Assembly (NCBI RefSeq): GCF_004123905.1
Contig: NZ_MZXW01000017.1
Location: 62,001-126,000, forward strand
Direction of reading: 5' to 3'
Source: Bradyrhizobium betae
GTDB lineage: Bacteria; Pseudomonadota; Alphaproteobacteria; Rhizobiales; Xanthobacteraceae
Length of the DNA: 64,000 bases
Each line of letters begins with the position of its first letter. Position 1 is the stretch's first letter. Below, piece after piece: positions 1-10,698 of this stretch. The notes under the pieces were generated by a model that was not told the DNA's origin, ran no database searches, and saw nothing but the letters and a program-made list of their open reading frames with translations. Made by a program: the position numbers and the translations under genes.

Positions 1-199
1 GCGCCTTGATCAGCTCCAGACCGTTCATGACGGGCATATTGAGGTCGGTGATGACGAGGTCGAGCTTGCCGGCCTGCGCCTTGGCGAGGCCTTGCGCGCC
101 GTCACCGGCCTCGATCACGCTGTGACCGGCCGGCTCGAGCACGACCTTGATCATCTGGCGGATGCTGGGAGAGTCGTCGACCGTGAGAATCGTGGCCAT
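1..199 (-). CDS. CheY-like response regulator receiver protein (C-terminal part cut by window edge)
   Basis: The minus strand from the ATG at 199 encodes a receiver domain beginning MATILTVDDSPSIRQMIK. The acidic pair is D8/D9 and the phospho-acceptor is D52 in the VITDLNMPVMNG segment. Only about 66 codons are inside the window; the switch Thr and Lys lie beyond the edge. In this family a single receiver domain relays phosphorylation from a histidine kinase such as CheA to an output partner. The start ATG overlaps the stop of the upstream STAS gene by one base (TAATG), so the two genes are probably translationally coupled. This suggests a chemotaxis or phosphorelay operon continuing to the left. 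Whether it is a true CheY or another single-domain regulator cannot be told from this fragment. Confidence 0.9.
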   Translation of the reverse strand, partial: MATILTVDDSPSIRQMIKVVLEPAGHSVIEAGDGAQGLAKAQAGKLDLVITDLNMPVMNGLELIKA

Positions 200-522
200 T
201 AGGTGCCATCTTTCTTTTGCGGGAAATGCTGATCGATCATCGCATCGCTGGCGAAGCCGGCACGGCGAAGAGTGTTGCGTAGAGACTGGGAGAATGAGGT
301 GAGCACTACAGGGCGGCCCTGGGCCTCGCCCGTCCTGGCGGTCGACAGCAGAAGCTGGATCGAGGTGACGTCGGCCTTGTCGACGCTCGAGCAATCGATC
401 TCGAGCCGGTCCTGCCGGCCGAAAGCTTCGCGGATCAGGTCATAGACATTGCGGATCGCAGCAATGCTGCAATCCGCGGGCAGCCGCAGGGACCACTTCG
501 GCTCCGTAGTATCAGACGACAT
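199..522 (-). CDS. STAS-domain protein (anti-sigma-factor antagonist / MlaB type)
   Basis: This is a 107-residue protein if it starts at the ATG at 522 (MSSDTTEPKW), which has a GGGGGA ribosome site just upstream; an in-frame upstream start at 555 lacks one. Residues 12-95 look like a STAS fold: the segment LEIDCSSVDKADVTSIQLLL holds the usual strand-turn-helix around the phosphorylatable Ser/Thr position, with S/T present (ADVTSIQ). STAS proteins bind partner kinases or sigma regulators, or act as the cytosolic partner in Mla lipid transport. The one-base overlap with the receiver gene favours a two-component or chemotaxis role here. No membrane segments are visible. Confidence 0.8.
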   Translation of the reverse strand: MSSDTTEPKWSLRLPADCSIAAIRNVYDLIREAFGRQDRLEIDCSSVDKADVTSIQLLLSTARTGEAQGRPVVLTSFSQSLRNTLRRAGFASDAMIDQHFPQKKDGT

Positions 523-808
523 TCGTCCCCCAAATTTCCTCGGGGTTCGCTGCACGCATGGCGCGAATCCCGCGCACGACTATTCGGGTTGGAGAGTATG
601 CAAACCCCTAATGAGAGCCTCCGTACAACTACGGGTCACAATCCCAAAAACTTCGCGTATGCATGCAGACGTGCATGGCCAGCACAAATCTCATGCGCTG
701 GGCGCGGTCTCGATGCAGTTTGTGACGGGTTGGACGTTTGCTCCGCGTTAAATCGCAAAGGCTATTCGTTGAGGTCATGCCTCGCCATCCGAACGAGCCC
801 GGCCGCCG
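523..808. promoter_or_regulatory. divergent intergenic region with imperfect dyad CATGCA-GACG-TGCATG
   Basis: About 290 bases separate the leftward STAS/receiver pair from the rightward HD-GYP gene, so both promoters must lie here. The only clear structure is a dyad at 662-677, CATGCA and TGCATG separated by GACG. Small open frames across this stretch lack ribosome sites and I do not regard them as genes. The dyad could be a regulator site; no protein can be assigned. Confidence 0.35.
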
Positions 809-1948
809 ATGCTGACTCAAGCGCTTCTCGTTGATGACAGCCGCTCTGTCCTCAATTTCCTGAAACGACATATCGAGGCGGAAGGCCTGGTCGAGGCCAC
901 GACCTTCCTCGATCCCGTCGAGGCACTGGCCTGCGCGCGCAAGCGCGTGTTCGACCTCGTGCTGGTCGACTACGAGATGCCGCATATGGACGGCATCAGC
1001 TTCATCCGCGCCTTCCGCACCCTGCCCGGCTGCGCCGACATCCCGATCGCGATGATCACGTCGCGACAGACCGACGACATCAAGATGGAAGCGCTGCAGG
1101 CTGGTGCAACCGATTTCTTACCGAAACAGCCACAAAGCGTCGAGATGACGGTGCGCCTGCGCAATCTGGTGCATCTTGGTGCAGCCGTACGCAAGCAGAA
1201 CGACCGTGCCGCTGATCTCGCGAGCGCCGTCGCCGCCGCGACCCAAAAACTCGGCGAGCGCGAGGAGGAGATCATCCTGCGGCTCGCGCTCGCGGTCGAA
1301 TACCGTGACAACGACACCGGCGAGCACACGCTGCGGGTCGCCCGCTACAGCCGCATCATCGCCGAACAGCTCGGCCTGCCACCCCGGCTCTGCCGCGACA
1401 TCTATCTGGCCGCCCCCCTGCACGACGTCGGCAAGGTCGCCATTCCCGATAAGATCCTGCTCAAGCCTGGCCGGCTGACCGACGAGGAGATGGCTGTCAT
1501 CCGCACCCACGCCACGATCGGCGAGAAGATCCTGGCGGACTCCAGTTGCGAGCTGATCCAGCTCGGTGCGCAAATTGCCGCAGGCCACCATGAGCGCTGG
1601 GACGGCGCGGGCTATCCGAACGGCCTCAAGGCGGACGAGATCCCGGTTGCCGCACGCGTGGTCGCGGTTGCCGACGTCTTTGACGCCCTGACGACGCGGC
1701 GGCCATATAAAGAGCCGATGCCGCTCGAGGTCGCCCGCAACTATCTGGTCGAGAACCAGGGCCGGCAATTCGATCCGGCCTGCGTCGAAGCCTTCTTGTC
1801 GCGCTGGGACGACGTCGTGGAGATCGCCGCCGGGCAGCAGGCGACGCCCTTCCAGAAGACCGAGGCTCCACTGGCGCCAATTATAGAGTGTGCGGTTGAG
1901 AACCGTCTGGTCGAGGATCGCTCGTCTGAGGCCGTTCCGGCCGATTGA
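809..1948 (+). CDS. response regulator with HD-GYP domain, predicted cyclic-di-GMP phosphodiesterase
   Basis: This 379-residue protein has an N-terminal receiver (residues 4-120, acidic pair D9/D10, phospho-acceptor D54 in LVLVDYEMPHMDG), a helical linker (125-165) and a C-terminal HD-GYP domain. The HD pair is H205/D206 in APLHDVGKVAIPDKIL, and the GYP signature is at 268-270 in HHERWDGAGYPNGL. This is the RpfG architecture: phosphorylation controls hydrolysis of cyclic-di-GMP, affecting motility and biofilm formation. All metal-binding motifs appear intact, so an active enzyme is expected. No strong ribosome site precedes the ATG. It sits divergent from the receiver/STAS pair and 2 kb before an adenylate cyclase, making this a signalling cluster. 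Confidence 0.92.
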   Translation: MLTQALLVDDSRSVLNFLKRHIEAEGLVEATTFLDPVEALACARKRVFDLVLVDYEMPHMDGISFIRAFRTLPGCADIPIAMITSRQTDDIKMEALQAGATDFLPKQPQSVEMTVRLRNLVHLGAAVRKQNDRAADLASAVAAATQKLGEREEEIILRLALAVEYRDNDTGEHTLRVARYSRIIAEQLGLPPRLCRDIYLAAPLHDVGKVAIPDKILLKPGRLTDEEMAVIRTHATIGEKILADSSCELIQLGAQIAAGHHERWDGAGYPNGLKADEIPVAARVVAVADVFDALTTRRPYKEPMPLEVARNYLVENQGRQFDPACVEAFLSRWDDVVEIAAGQQATPFQKTEAPLAPIIECAVENRLVEDRSSEAVPAD

Positions 1949-2124
1949 CATGATCAATCCGGGCAAGAGCTTGCCGCGGCTCTGTTTTCTCCAGTCGCCG
2001 GTTTGAACCTGTTCCTGCTAAAGTGGCACCAATTACTAAAAGTGATTCTGGTCACACTTGCCTGGGCGAGCCGCTGTTAAACATCGAACCAGGACGGAGA
2101 CCGGCAAAACATCGGTCGAACTGG

Positions 2125-2808
2125 ATGAGTATTGCCATGAAGAGCCTGATCGGCGCCGTTGTCGGCGCGTTCTGTGTTGCGACCCCCGCTTTGGCGGAAA
2201 CCCCGGCCGCGATCGTCGAGGACGTGCAAGGCAAGGTCGACGGCATCGCGTTCATGGACTATGTGGCGCCGGGCAAGATCATCAAGCTCGGCCCGAAGGC
2301 GAGCGTTACGCTCAGCTATCTCAAATCCTGCGTGCGCGAGACCATCAGCGAAGGCGTCGTCCTGGTCGGCGCCGAGCAGAGCACCGTACAGCTCGGCGAC
2401 GTGAAGCGGGAAACGGTGCCCTGCGACACCAACGCGGCAAAGCTGTCCGAGCGCGAGGCCAACCAGAGCGCTGCGACCACGTTCCGCACCATGCGCTCGG
2501 ACATCAAGGGCGCCGCGCCGGCCAAGCTGCCGACGCTCTACGGCGTCGCGCCGCTGGTACAGGCCAAGAGCGGCAGCACGCTGGTGATCGAGCGCACCGA
2601 CGGCAAGGAACCCAGCATCACCGTGCCGCTCAAGAATGAGATCATGGTGGGCGGCAGGTTCTACGACTTCGCCAAGGCCGGGAAGTCGCTGACCCCAGGC
2701 GGCAGCTATCTCGCCATTCTCGGCACCAAGCGTTACGCCTTCCAGGTCGATGCCAGCGCTACGGCTTCGTCCACGCCGATCGTCGGCCGCCTGCTGCGGC
2801 TCGAATAG
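2125..2808 (+). CDS. secreted FecR-like protein paired with CHASE2 cyclase
   Basis: This protein is about 227 residues if it starts at the ATG at 2125; an ATG at 2137 (MKSLIGAVVGAF) is equally plausible. A signal peptide, SLIGAVVGAFCVATPALAE, ends near residue 25, so the product is periplasmic. The next 80 residues (IVEDVQGKVDGIAFMDYVAPG, then a segment with a Cys and VVLVGAEQSTV) fit a FecR-like beta domain. The C-terminal half is a second beta-rich part not recognised. The stop lies 18 bases before the CHASE2-cyclase start, so the two are almost certainly co-transcribed, and a role as periplasmic input to the cyclase sensor is inferred. An upstream in-frame GTG/ATG extension to 2023 has no signal-peptide logic and was not used. 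Confidence 0.7.
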   Translation: MSIAMKSLIGAVVGAFCVATPALAETPAAIVEDVQGKVDGIAFMDYVAPGKIIKLGPKASVTLSYLKSCVRETISEGVVLVGAEQSTVQLGDVKRETVPCDTNAAKLSEREANQSAATTFRTMRSDIKGAAPAKLPTLYGVAPLVQAKSGSTLVIERTDGKEPSITVPLKNEIMVGGRFYDFAKAGKSLTPGGSYLAILGTKRYAFQVDASATASSTPIVGRLLRLE

Positions 2809-2826
2809 GCGGCCTGGCGACAGGCG

Positions 2827-4977
2827 ATGCGGCGGATCGGTGGGCGAGACATCGTTGCGGCGATCCTGATCGCGCTCCTCGCGGGCGCAATCTTCACGTC
2901 TCCGCCGCTTCAGGCCCTGCAAGGCCTCTCGCTCGACATCCTCACGGCGCTGCATGGCACGATCATCGGCGACAACCGCGATCCCGCGACATCGCCGGTC
3001 GTCGTCGTCGCGATCGACGGGGAGACCTACGACACCCCACCCTTCAAGGGATCTCCGACGCAGACCTGGACGCGCGAGATCGGCCGGGTGCTCGGAAGCA
3101 TCACCGACGGCGGTGCCAAGGTGATCGGCTTCGACGTCATCTTTCCGAGCTCAATCGAGCAGTCGGAGATTGCCTTTGGCGACGCGCCGCTTGGCGATCG
3201 CATGAAGGGCTTTGACCGGGATTATCTCATCACGCTGCGGAAACTTTCCGACAACGGCAAGCTGGTGCTCGGCGAGATCCTCAGCAATGACCACCCGGAT
3301 GCGCCTTACCCCGCACAGCGATTTGCGGTGAGAAACACTGTCCGCGCCCTCAACGTTCACACCGACACCGACGACGTGATACGGCGGATGCCGCTGAGCT
3401 TTTCCATCGACGACAAGCCGGTGCCCGCCATGGCCGTCGAGCTTGCCGCGCGCGCATTCGGCGCAGAGCCACAGACCGGGCCGTCTGGCGCAACGATATT
3501 GTCCAATTATGCCATCCCAAGCGCGGTGCCGAACACGCTGACGCTCAATTTCCGGGGAATGGGCCGCGACGTGCCCGTCTATTCCTTCGCCGATCTGCGG
3601 GCCTGCGTGGAAAAGGCCGATCGCGATTTTTTCCGACGCGCCTTCGACGGCAAGGTCGTGCTGCTCGGGACGATTCTCAACTTCGAGGACCGCAAGCTCA
3701 CCTCAATGCGCTTCTCCGGCGGATATGACGGGACCCCCGCGCCGCGATGTGCGCAGCCCGTCCCGGCGGGCACCACACAAAAGGCCCGAAGCGACATCGC
3801 CGGCGTCTTCGTACATGCCACCGCGGTTCGGAACCTGATCGAGCGCGATGCCATAACCGAGCTTGGCCTTCCCGCACGGGCCATTCTCACGATCGTTTTC
3901 GCAGCGATCATCGCCTTCGCGGCCTGCATGCTCGCACCCGGCGGCGCGATGATCGCCTGGTTCGGCTTCACCGCCGTCTATGCAGCCGTTGCCGTCGTCA
4001 CGTTCGTTCATGCCCTGGCGCTGCCATTGACCGAGCCCGCGCTCGCGAGCCTCGCCGCATTCGCGATGATGATCGGCTACCGTTTCGTGCTGGCCGATCG
4101 CGACGAGCGCTTCCTGCGCAAGAGCTTTGCCTTCTATCTCGCGCCCGAAGTCATCAACACCATGGTTGCCTCCGGCAAGATGCCGGCGCTCGGCGGCGAG
4201 ATGCGCAACGTCACCATGTTCTTCTCCGACCTCAGCGGCTTCTCCTCCATCGCGGAGAAGATGACGCCGGGCGAACTGGTCACGCTGATGAACGAATACC
4301 TCTCCGCGATGACCGACATCATCGAAGGCCATGGCGGCTATGTCGACAAATATATCGGCGATTCCATCGTTGCCATGTTCGGTGCGCCGGCCGACGACCC
4401 CGCCCACGCCCGCAACGCCGTGCACGCCGCGCTGAAGTGTCACGGCAAGCTGGCCGAGCTCAACGCTGGCAACCCAGCCTTCGCCGGCCACGACCTGTCG
4501 CACCGCATCGGACTCAACAGCGGCGAAGCCGTGGTCGGCAATATCGGCTCGCGCCGCCGATTCAACTACACCGTGATGAGCGACACCGTGAACGTCGCCT
4601 CGCGGCTGGAAGGCGCCAACAAATATTACGGCACCGCGATCATGGCGTCGGAGACGACCATGGCGCAGAGCGGCGACACTTTTGCCTGGCGCGAGCTGGA
4701 TGCGATCAGGGTGATGGGCCGCGGCGATGCGATCAGGGTGTTCGAGCCGCTGGCGGAGAAAAGCGCGGAGAGCGCGGAGCAGACAAAGGTGTCCGCGGCG
4801 TATGCGGAAGGGCTGGCCTACTGGCGCGCGCGGGAGTTTGCCAAGGCGTCTGATGCGTTCGAGAGAGTAGCAAACGCCGATCCAGCGTCAGCGCTGTTCG
4901 CCAAACGCGCGAGGGCACTCGCTGCAAATCCTCCAGCGCCGGAGTGGACGCCAGTCAACACCCTCGAAGGCAAGTAG
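2827..4977 (+). CDS. CHASE2-domain adenylate/guanylate cyclase
   Basis: This 716-residue membrane enzyme begins with a transmembrane helix (about residues 8-26), followed by a periplasmic CHASE2 sensor to about residue 340 (segments VVVVAIDGETYD and GGAKVIGFDVIF are typical). A cluster of hydrophobic helices follows (about 345-420), then a class III cyclase domain from about 455. The catalytic metal aspartates are in VTMFFSDLSGFS and YIGDSIVAMFG, and the transition-state Asn/Arg are in NVASRLEGANKYYG. It should make cAMP (or cGMP) in response to a periplasmic cue. A helical tail after residue 650 resembles a TPR-like segment. It directly follows the FecR-like gene in an apparent two-gene operon. 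Nucleotide preference is not certain from sequence. Confidence 0.92.
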   Translation: MRRIGGRDIVAAILIALLAGAIFTSPPLQALQGLSLDILTALHGTIIGDNRDPATSPVVVVAIDGETYDTPPFKGSPTQTWTREIGRVLGSITDGGAKVIGFDVIFPSSIEQSEIAFGDAPLGDRMKGFDRDYLITLRKLSDNGKLVLGEILSNDHPDAPYPAQRFAVRNTVRALNVHTDTDDVIRRMPLSFSIDDKPVPAMAVELAARAFGAEPQTGPSGATILSNYAIPSAVPNTLTLNFRGMGRDVPVYSFADLRACVEKADRDFFRRAFDGKVVLLGTILNFEDRKLTSMRFSGGYDGTPAPRCAQPVPAGTTQKARSDIAGVFVHATAVRNLIERDAITELGLPARAILTIVFAAIIAFAACMLAPGGAMIAWFGFTAVYAAVAVVTFVHALALPLTEPALASLAAFAMMIGYRFVLADRDERFLRKSFAFYLAPEVINTMVASGKMPALGGEMRNVTMFFSDLSGFSSIAEKMTPGELVTLMNEYLSAMTDIIEGHGGYVDKYIGDSIVAMFGAPADDPAHARNAVHAALKCHGKLAELNAGNPAFAGHDLSHRIGLNSGEAVVGNIGSRRRFNYTVMSDTVNVASRLEGANKYYGTAIMASETTMAQSGDTFAWRELDAIRVMGRGDAIRVFEPLAEKSAESAEQTKVSAAYAEGLAYWRAREFAKASDAFERVANADPASALFAKRARALAANPPAPEWTPVNTLEGK

Positions 4978-4990
4978 CGTTAGCTACGCC

Positions 4991-7119
<2,129 letters not shown>

Positions 7120-7214
7120 CGCTTCGGACCAAAGACCAGGCGCGCCTATGGTCGGTGGCCACGATGCGAACCGCAATGGCCTTGTTACCGGCGCAGCTAC
7201 TTACCTTGGTATAT

Positions 7215-7241
7215 GGGATCCTATCCTTTGGATAGAATCCC
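7215..7241. repeat. 12-base inverted repeat with 3-base loop
   Basis: The arms GGGATCCTATCC and GGATAGAATCCC flank TTT and match at 11 of 12 positions. No T-run follows on either strand, so this is more likely an RNA stem or protein site than a terminator. It lies 96 bases after the pobR stop. Confidence 0.55.
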
Positions 7242-7334
7242 TTTACCTCAGTACAATTGAGCAGGGCATGCGTGCGCCTTAGTGTGGCGGCATTCGGCGC
7301 CGTGGCGCTGGTGGCATGGAACCTCCCTAGCCTT

Positions 7335-7383
7335 GGCGCAAGACGGCCCTCCCCTCCTGTCCGGCCGTCTGCGCCGCTTTTTT
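7335..7383 (+). terminator. strong rho-independent terminator
   Basis: The arm GGCGCAAGACGGCC (7335-7348) pairs with GGCCGTCTGCGCC (7363-7375), with one bulged A and a 14-base loop, and is followed by six T residues at 7378-7383. It ends rightward transcripts from pobR or from a small transcript in 7240-7340. Confidence 0.85.
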
Positions 7384-7481
7384 AGCAAGCCATCGGCGCC
7401 TTCGGTGTTTTCCGGCCGACCTACCGCACCCCGGCGGCTGGACCGGCCGGCTTTTCGTGCGGAACAGGAGATTTGTGCATA

Positions 7482-8093
7482 ATGCCTTCGATTGAGAAGA
7501 TCGCACTCTTTATCGATGGCTCCAATCTCTATGCCACCTCCAAGGCGCTCGGTTTCGACATCGATTACAGGCGCCTGCTCGGCGAATTCCAAAGCCGAGG
7601 GGAGCTGTTGCGGGCCTTCTACTACACGACCGTCGTCGGGGATCAGGAGTATTCGTCAATCCGCCCCTTGATCGATTGGCTCGGCTATAATGGATACACC
7701 GTCGTCACCAAGCTCACCAAGGAGTTCACCGACGCCACCACCGGCCGCCGCAAGGCGCGGGGCAGCATGGATGTCGACCTCGCCGTAAGCGCGATGGAAC
7801 TCGCCAAACACGTCGATCAGATTGTGTTGTTCTCGGGCGATGGAGATTTTCGTTCGCTGGTGGAAGCCGTGCAACGCCGCGGTGTCCGCGTGACGGTCGT
7901 CTCCACACTCTCCACTCAGCCCCCTATGGTCGCCGACGACCTGCGTCGACAGGCGGACGTGTTCATTGATCTGGCAGCACTGAAACCAAAAGTGGGGCGC
8001 GATCCGGCCGTCCGGCCGGGATCGCGCGAGATCGGTCAGTTACCGCCATTCCTCGCGCGCGGTGCGATCAATCGCGGCGACCAGGTGGAGTGA
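7482..8093 (+). CDS. NYN-domain (LabA/DUF88-type) protein
   Basis: This 203-residue protein starts at the ATG at 7482 (MPSIEKIALFIDGSNLY). A TTG three codons upstream sits too close to the AGGAG at 7466-7470, which serves the ATG at 11-base spacing. Residues 5-165 form a NYN (PIN-like) fold with acidic positions in LFIDGSNLYA, GSMDVDLAVSAMELA and VLFSGDGDFRSLVEAV, consistent with a metal-dependent RNase site. Family members are putative RNases or RNA-binding regulators, and the cellular target here is unknown. A 40-residue tail after the domain is basic and not recognised. It converges with pcaG, leaving 24 bases between stops. Confidence 0.88.
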   Translation: MPSIEKIALFIDGSNLYATSKALGFDIDYRRLLGEFQSRGELLRAFYYTTVVGDQEYSSIRPLIDWLGYNGYTVVTKLTKEFTDATTGRRKARGSMDVDLAVSAMELAKHVDQIVLFSGDGDFRSLVEAVQRRGVRVTVVSTLSTQPPMVADDLRRQADVFIDLAALKPKVGRDPAVRPGSREIGQLPPFLARGAINRGDQVE

Positions 8094-8117
8094 TCCTGCG
8101 GGACGGCCGCCGTCCCC

Positions 8118-8744
8118 TCACACGTCGAAGAACACGGTCTCCTCCGGCCCCTGCAGATGGATCGTGAAGGAGTACACGGCCTTGCCGGCGCGCTCGCTAC
8201 GTGTTGCGATCAACGTCTTGCGGCGCACCGCCGGCTCGACCAGATTGAGCACGGGATCGGCGGCGTTGGCGACCTCTTCATCCGAGAAATAGAGCCGCGT
8301 GTTGAGGCCGATGTTGATGCCGCGCGCGACGATCCAAACATTGACGTGCGGCGCGCATTTGCGCCCCGACTTGTCGGTCATGCCGCCGGGTTTGACGGTC
8401 TCGAACGTGACGACGCCACTTTCGAAATCCGAGCCCCCGCGGCCCCAGCCGCGGAAATCTTGCTCCAGCGCGCCGGCCGAGCGATCAGCCGGGTGGTTGT
8501 AGCGGCCCGCCGCATTGGCCTGCCAGATTTCGAGCAGCACGTCGCGCAGCGGCGAACCGCTGCCGTCGATCACCTTGCCTTCCAGCGTGATGCGTTCGCC
8601 CTGCGTGTTCGGCGTCACCAGCACGTTGGAAAAGTTCTTCTCGAAAATGTCGAAGCCGGCCATGGCCGGGATCAGGCCGATATGGACGTAGGGCCCGGCA
8701 GTCTGCGAGGCGGTTTCCTTGAGATAGTTGAGCGGCTGCGGCAT
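8118..8744 (-). CDS. pcaG: protocatechuate 3,4-dioxygenase alpha subunit
   Basis: This 208-residue protein lies 5 bases after pcaH, and both are read leftward. It shows the intradiol dioxygenase fold (ITLEGKVIDGSGSPLRDVLLE, IWQANAAGRYNHPADR, CAPHVNVWIVARGIN), but the iron-ligand positions of the catalytic chain are replaced, as expected for the alpha chain (HVNVWI instead of HIHFS). With PcaH it forms the iron(III) enzyme that opens protocatechuate to 3-carboxy-cis,cis-muconate. The downstream pca genes (pcaB, C, D) are not in the window. Length is normal. Confidence 0.95.
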   Translation of the reverse strand: MPQPLNYLKETASQTAGPYVHIGLIPAMAGFDIFEKNFSNVLVTPNTQGERITLEGKVIDGSGSPLRDVLLEIWQANAAGRYNHPADRSAGALEQDFRGWGRGGSDFESGVVTFETVKPGGMTDKSGRKCAPHVNVWIVARGINIGLNTRLYFSDEEVANAADPVLNLVEPAVRRKTLIATRSERAGKAVYSFTIHLQGPEETVFFDV

Positions 8745-8749
8745 GGGCT

Positions 8750-9571
<822 letters not shown>

Positions 9572-9595
9572 TTATCGGGAGATCATGGGCCGGTC

Positions 9596-9608
9596 TATTC
9601 TCAAGATA
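9596..9608. promoter_or_regulatory. LysR-type box TATTCTCAAGATA between pcaH and the LysR gene
   Basis: TAT-N7-ATA has the T-N11-A geometry of LysR-type sites and lies in the divergent gap, 16 bases before the regulator start. It is a candidate autoregulatory and pca-activating site. This is seen in sequence; function is inferred. Confidence 0.45.
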
Positions 9609-9623
9609 AACAGATCGATTATA

Positions 9624-10553
9624 ATGAATTGCATGAAGAAAATCGATCATTTGGCGCTCGACGGCCACGCGCTCGAACTGTTCCTGGCCGTATTGGAAGA
9701 AGGCTCGGTCACGGCAGCGGCGACGCGCCTCGGCCTGACGCAGTCCGCGGTCAGCCACGCCCTGAACAAGCTGCGGCGGATCGCCGGCGATCCGCTGTTC
9801 GCCAAATCCGGCCGCGGCATCGTCGCGACCGCGCATGCGCAGGCCCTCGCGGCGAAGGCGCGCGCGCTGATCGACGAGATGCGGGGCTTTGCCGGTGGCG
9901 TCAGCTTCGCGCCGGCGCAGGCTCAGCTGTCGCTGACGATCGCCGCCAACGACTTCCAGCGCGACCTGTTGCTGCCTCGCTTCTTCAGCCACGTCGCCGG
10001 ACAGGTAGAGAGCCTGAACCTGCGCGTGATCCCCTCGCAATCCCCCTCGCCCGCGATGCTGCGCGAGAACCGCTGCGATCTCCTGATCACGCCGCTGCCG
10101 CCGTCCGGCGTCGACATCGTGCAGAAACGGCTGCTCAGCGATCACTACGTCTGCTACTACGATCCCAAGACACGCACCGCTCCGGCCAGCCGCGGCGCCT
10201 ATCTCGCCGCGCGCCACGTCACAGTGGTCTATACCGACAACGAGCGGCTCGATTTCGACCGGAGGCTCGCGGCGAAAGGCTTCCACCGCGACATCGCGAT
10301 CTCCGTGCCGAGCTTTTCCGGCGTGCCGTCCTTCCTGCGCGGCTCGCAGATGCTGGCGAGCATGCCGAGCCTGCTCGCCTCCGGCGTGATGGATGGCTTT
10401 GCACATGTGCAAATTCCGTTGGCTGCGCGCACGCGCACGCTGGCGGAACTACCGATGTTCATGGTCTGGCACCAGCGCTACCAGAAAGACCCGGCCCATC
10501 GCTGGATCAGGAACCAGCTTGAGGTGGTCGCGGCGACGGCCGCGGGCGGCTGA
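9624..10553 (+). CDS. LysR-family regulator divergent from pcaHG
   Basis: This protein is 309 residues from the ATG at 9624 or 306 from the ATG at 9633; neither has a strong ribosome site. The N-terminal winged helix-turn-helix is clear (LELFLAVLEEGSVTAAATRL, then LTQSAVSHALNKLRRIAGDP). The rest is a periplasmic-binding-like effector domain that is less conserved. Position suggests control of protocatechuate ring cleavage, but the HTH (SVSHALNKLR style) is closer to NodD-like LysR proteins than to classical PcaQ, so I give no symbol. The upstream open frame from 9435 runs antisense into pcaH and was discarded. Confidence 0.9.
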   Translation: MNCMKKIDHLALDGHALELFLAVLEEGSVTAAATRLGLTQSAVSHALNKLRRIAGDPLFAKSGRGIVATAHAQALAAKARALIDEMRGFAGGVSFAPAQAQLSLTIAANDFQRDLLLPRFFSHVAGQVESLNLRVIPSQSPSPAMLRENRCDLLITPLPPSGVDIVQKRLLSDHYVCYYDPKTRTAPASRGAYLAARHVTVVYTDNERLDFDRRLAAKGFHRDIAISVPSFSGVPSFLRGSQMLASMPSLLASGVMDGFAHVQIPLAARTRTLAELPMFMVWHQRYQKDPAHRWIRNQLEVVAATAAGG

Positions 10554-10625
10554 ACGCCTCGACTGCGTCCGATTGGCCACACCAGAGTCCGGAAATGCCT
10601 CGCCGCACGCGCGGGCCTGCCGAGT

Positions 10626-10641
10626 TCAACCGTACGGTTGA
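10626..10641. promoter_or_regulatory. perfect 16-base palindrome TCAACCGTACGGTTGA
   Basis: This exact dyad lies 58 bases before the start of the outer-membrane protein gene at 10699, where an operator would be expected. No T-run follows, so it is not a terminator. The binding protein is unknown. Confidence 0.6.
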
Positions 10642-10698
10642 TGCGAGGTCCGCGATTCCAGGCCACGGTCTCGCCATTGGTGCGACGAGGTGAATGAG

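Larger units (their letters stand above)
7120..7481. other. intergenic stretch with hairpin, intrinsic terminator and possible small transcript
   Basis: No convincing protein gene is seen here. It holds a near-perfect inverted repeat at 7215-7241, a TACAAT box at 7251-7256, and a strong terminator at 7335-7383. A 38-codon open frame from a GTG at 7270, beginning MRLSVAAFGAVALVAW, looks like a signal peptide but runs straight into the terminator stem, so it may be a decayed or leader gene. A small RNA ending at the terminator is an alternative. Confidence 0.4.
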
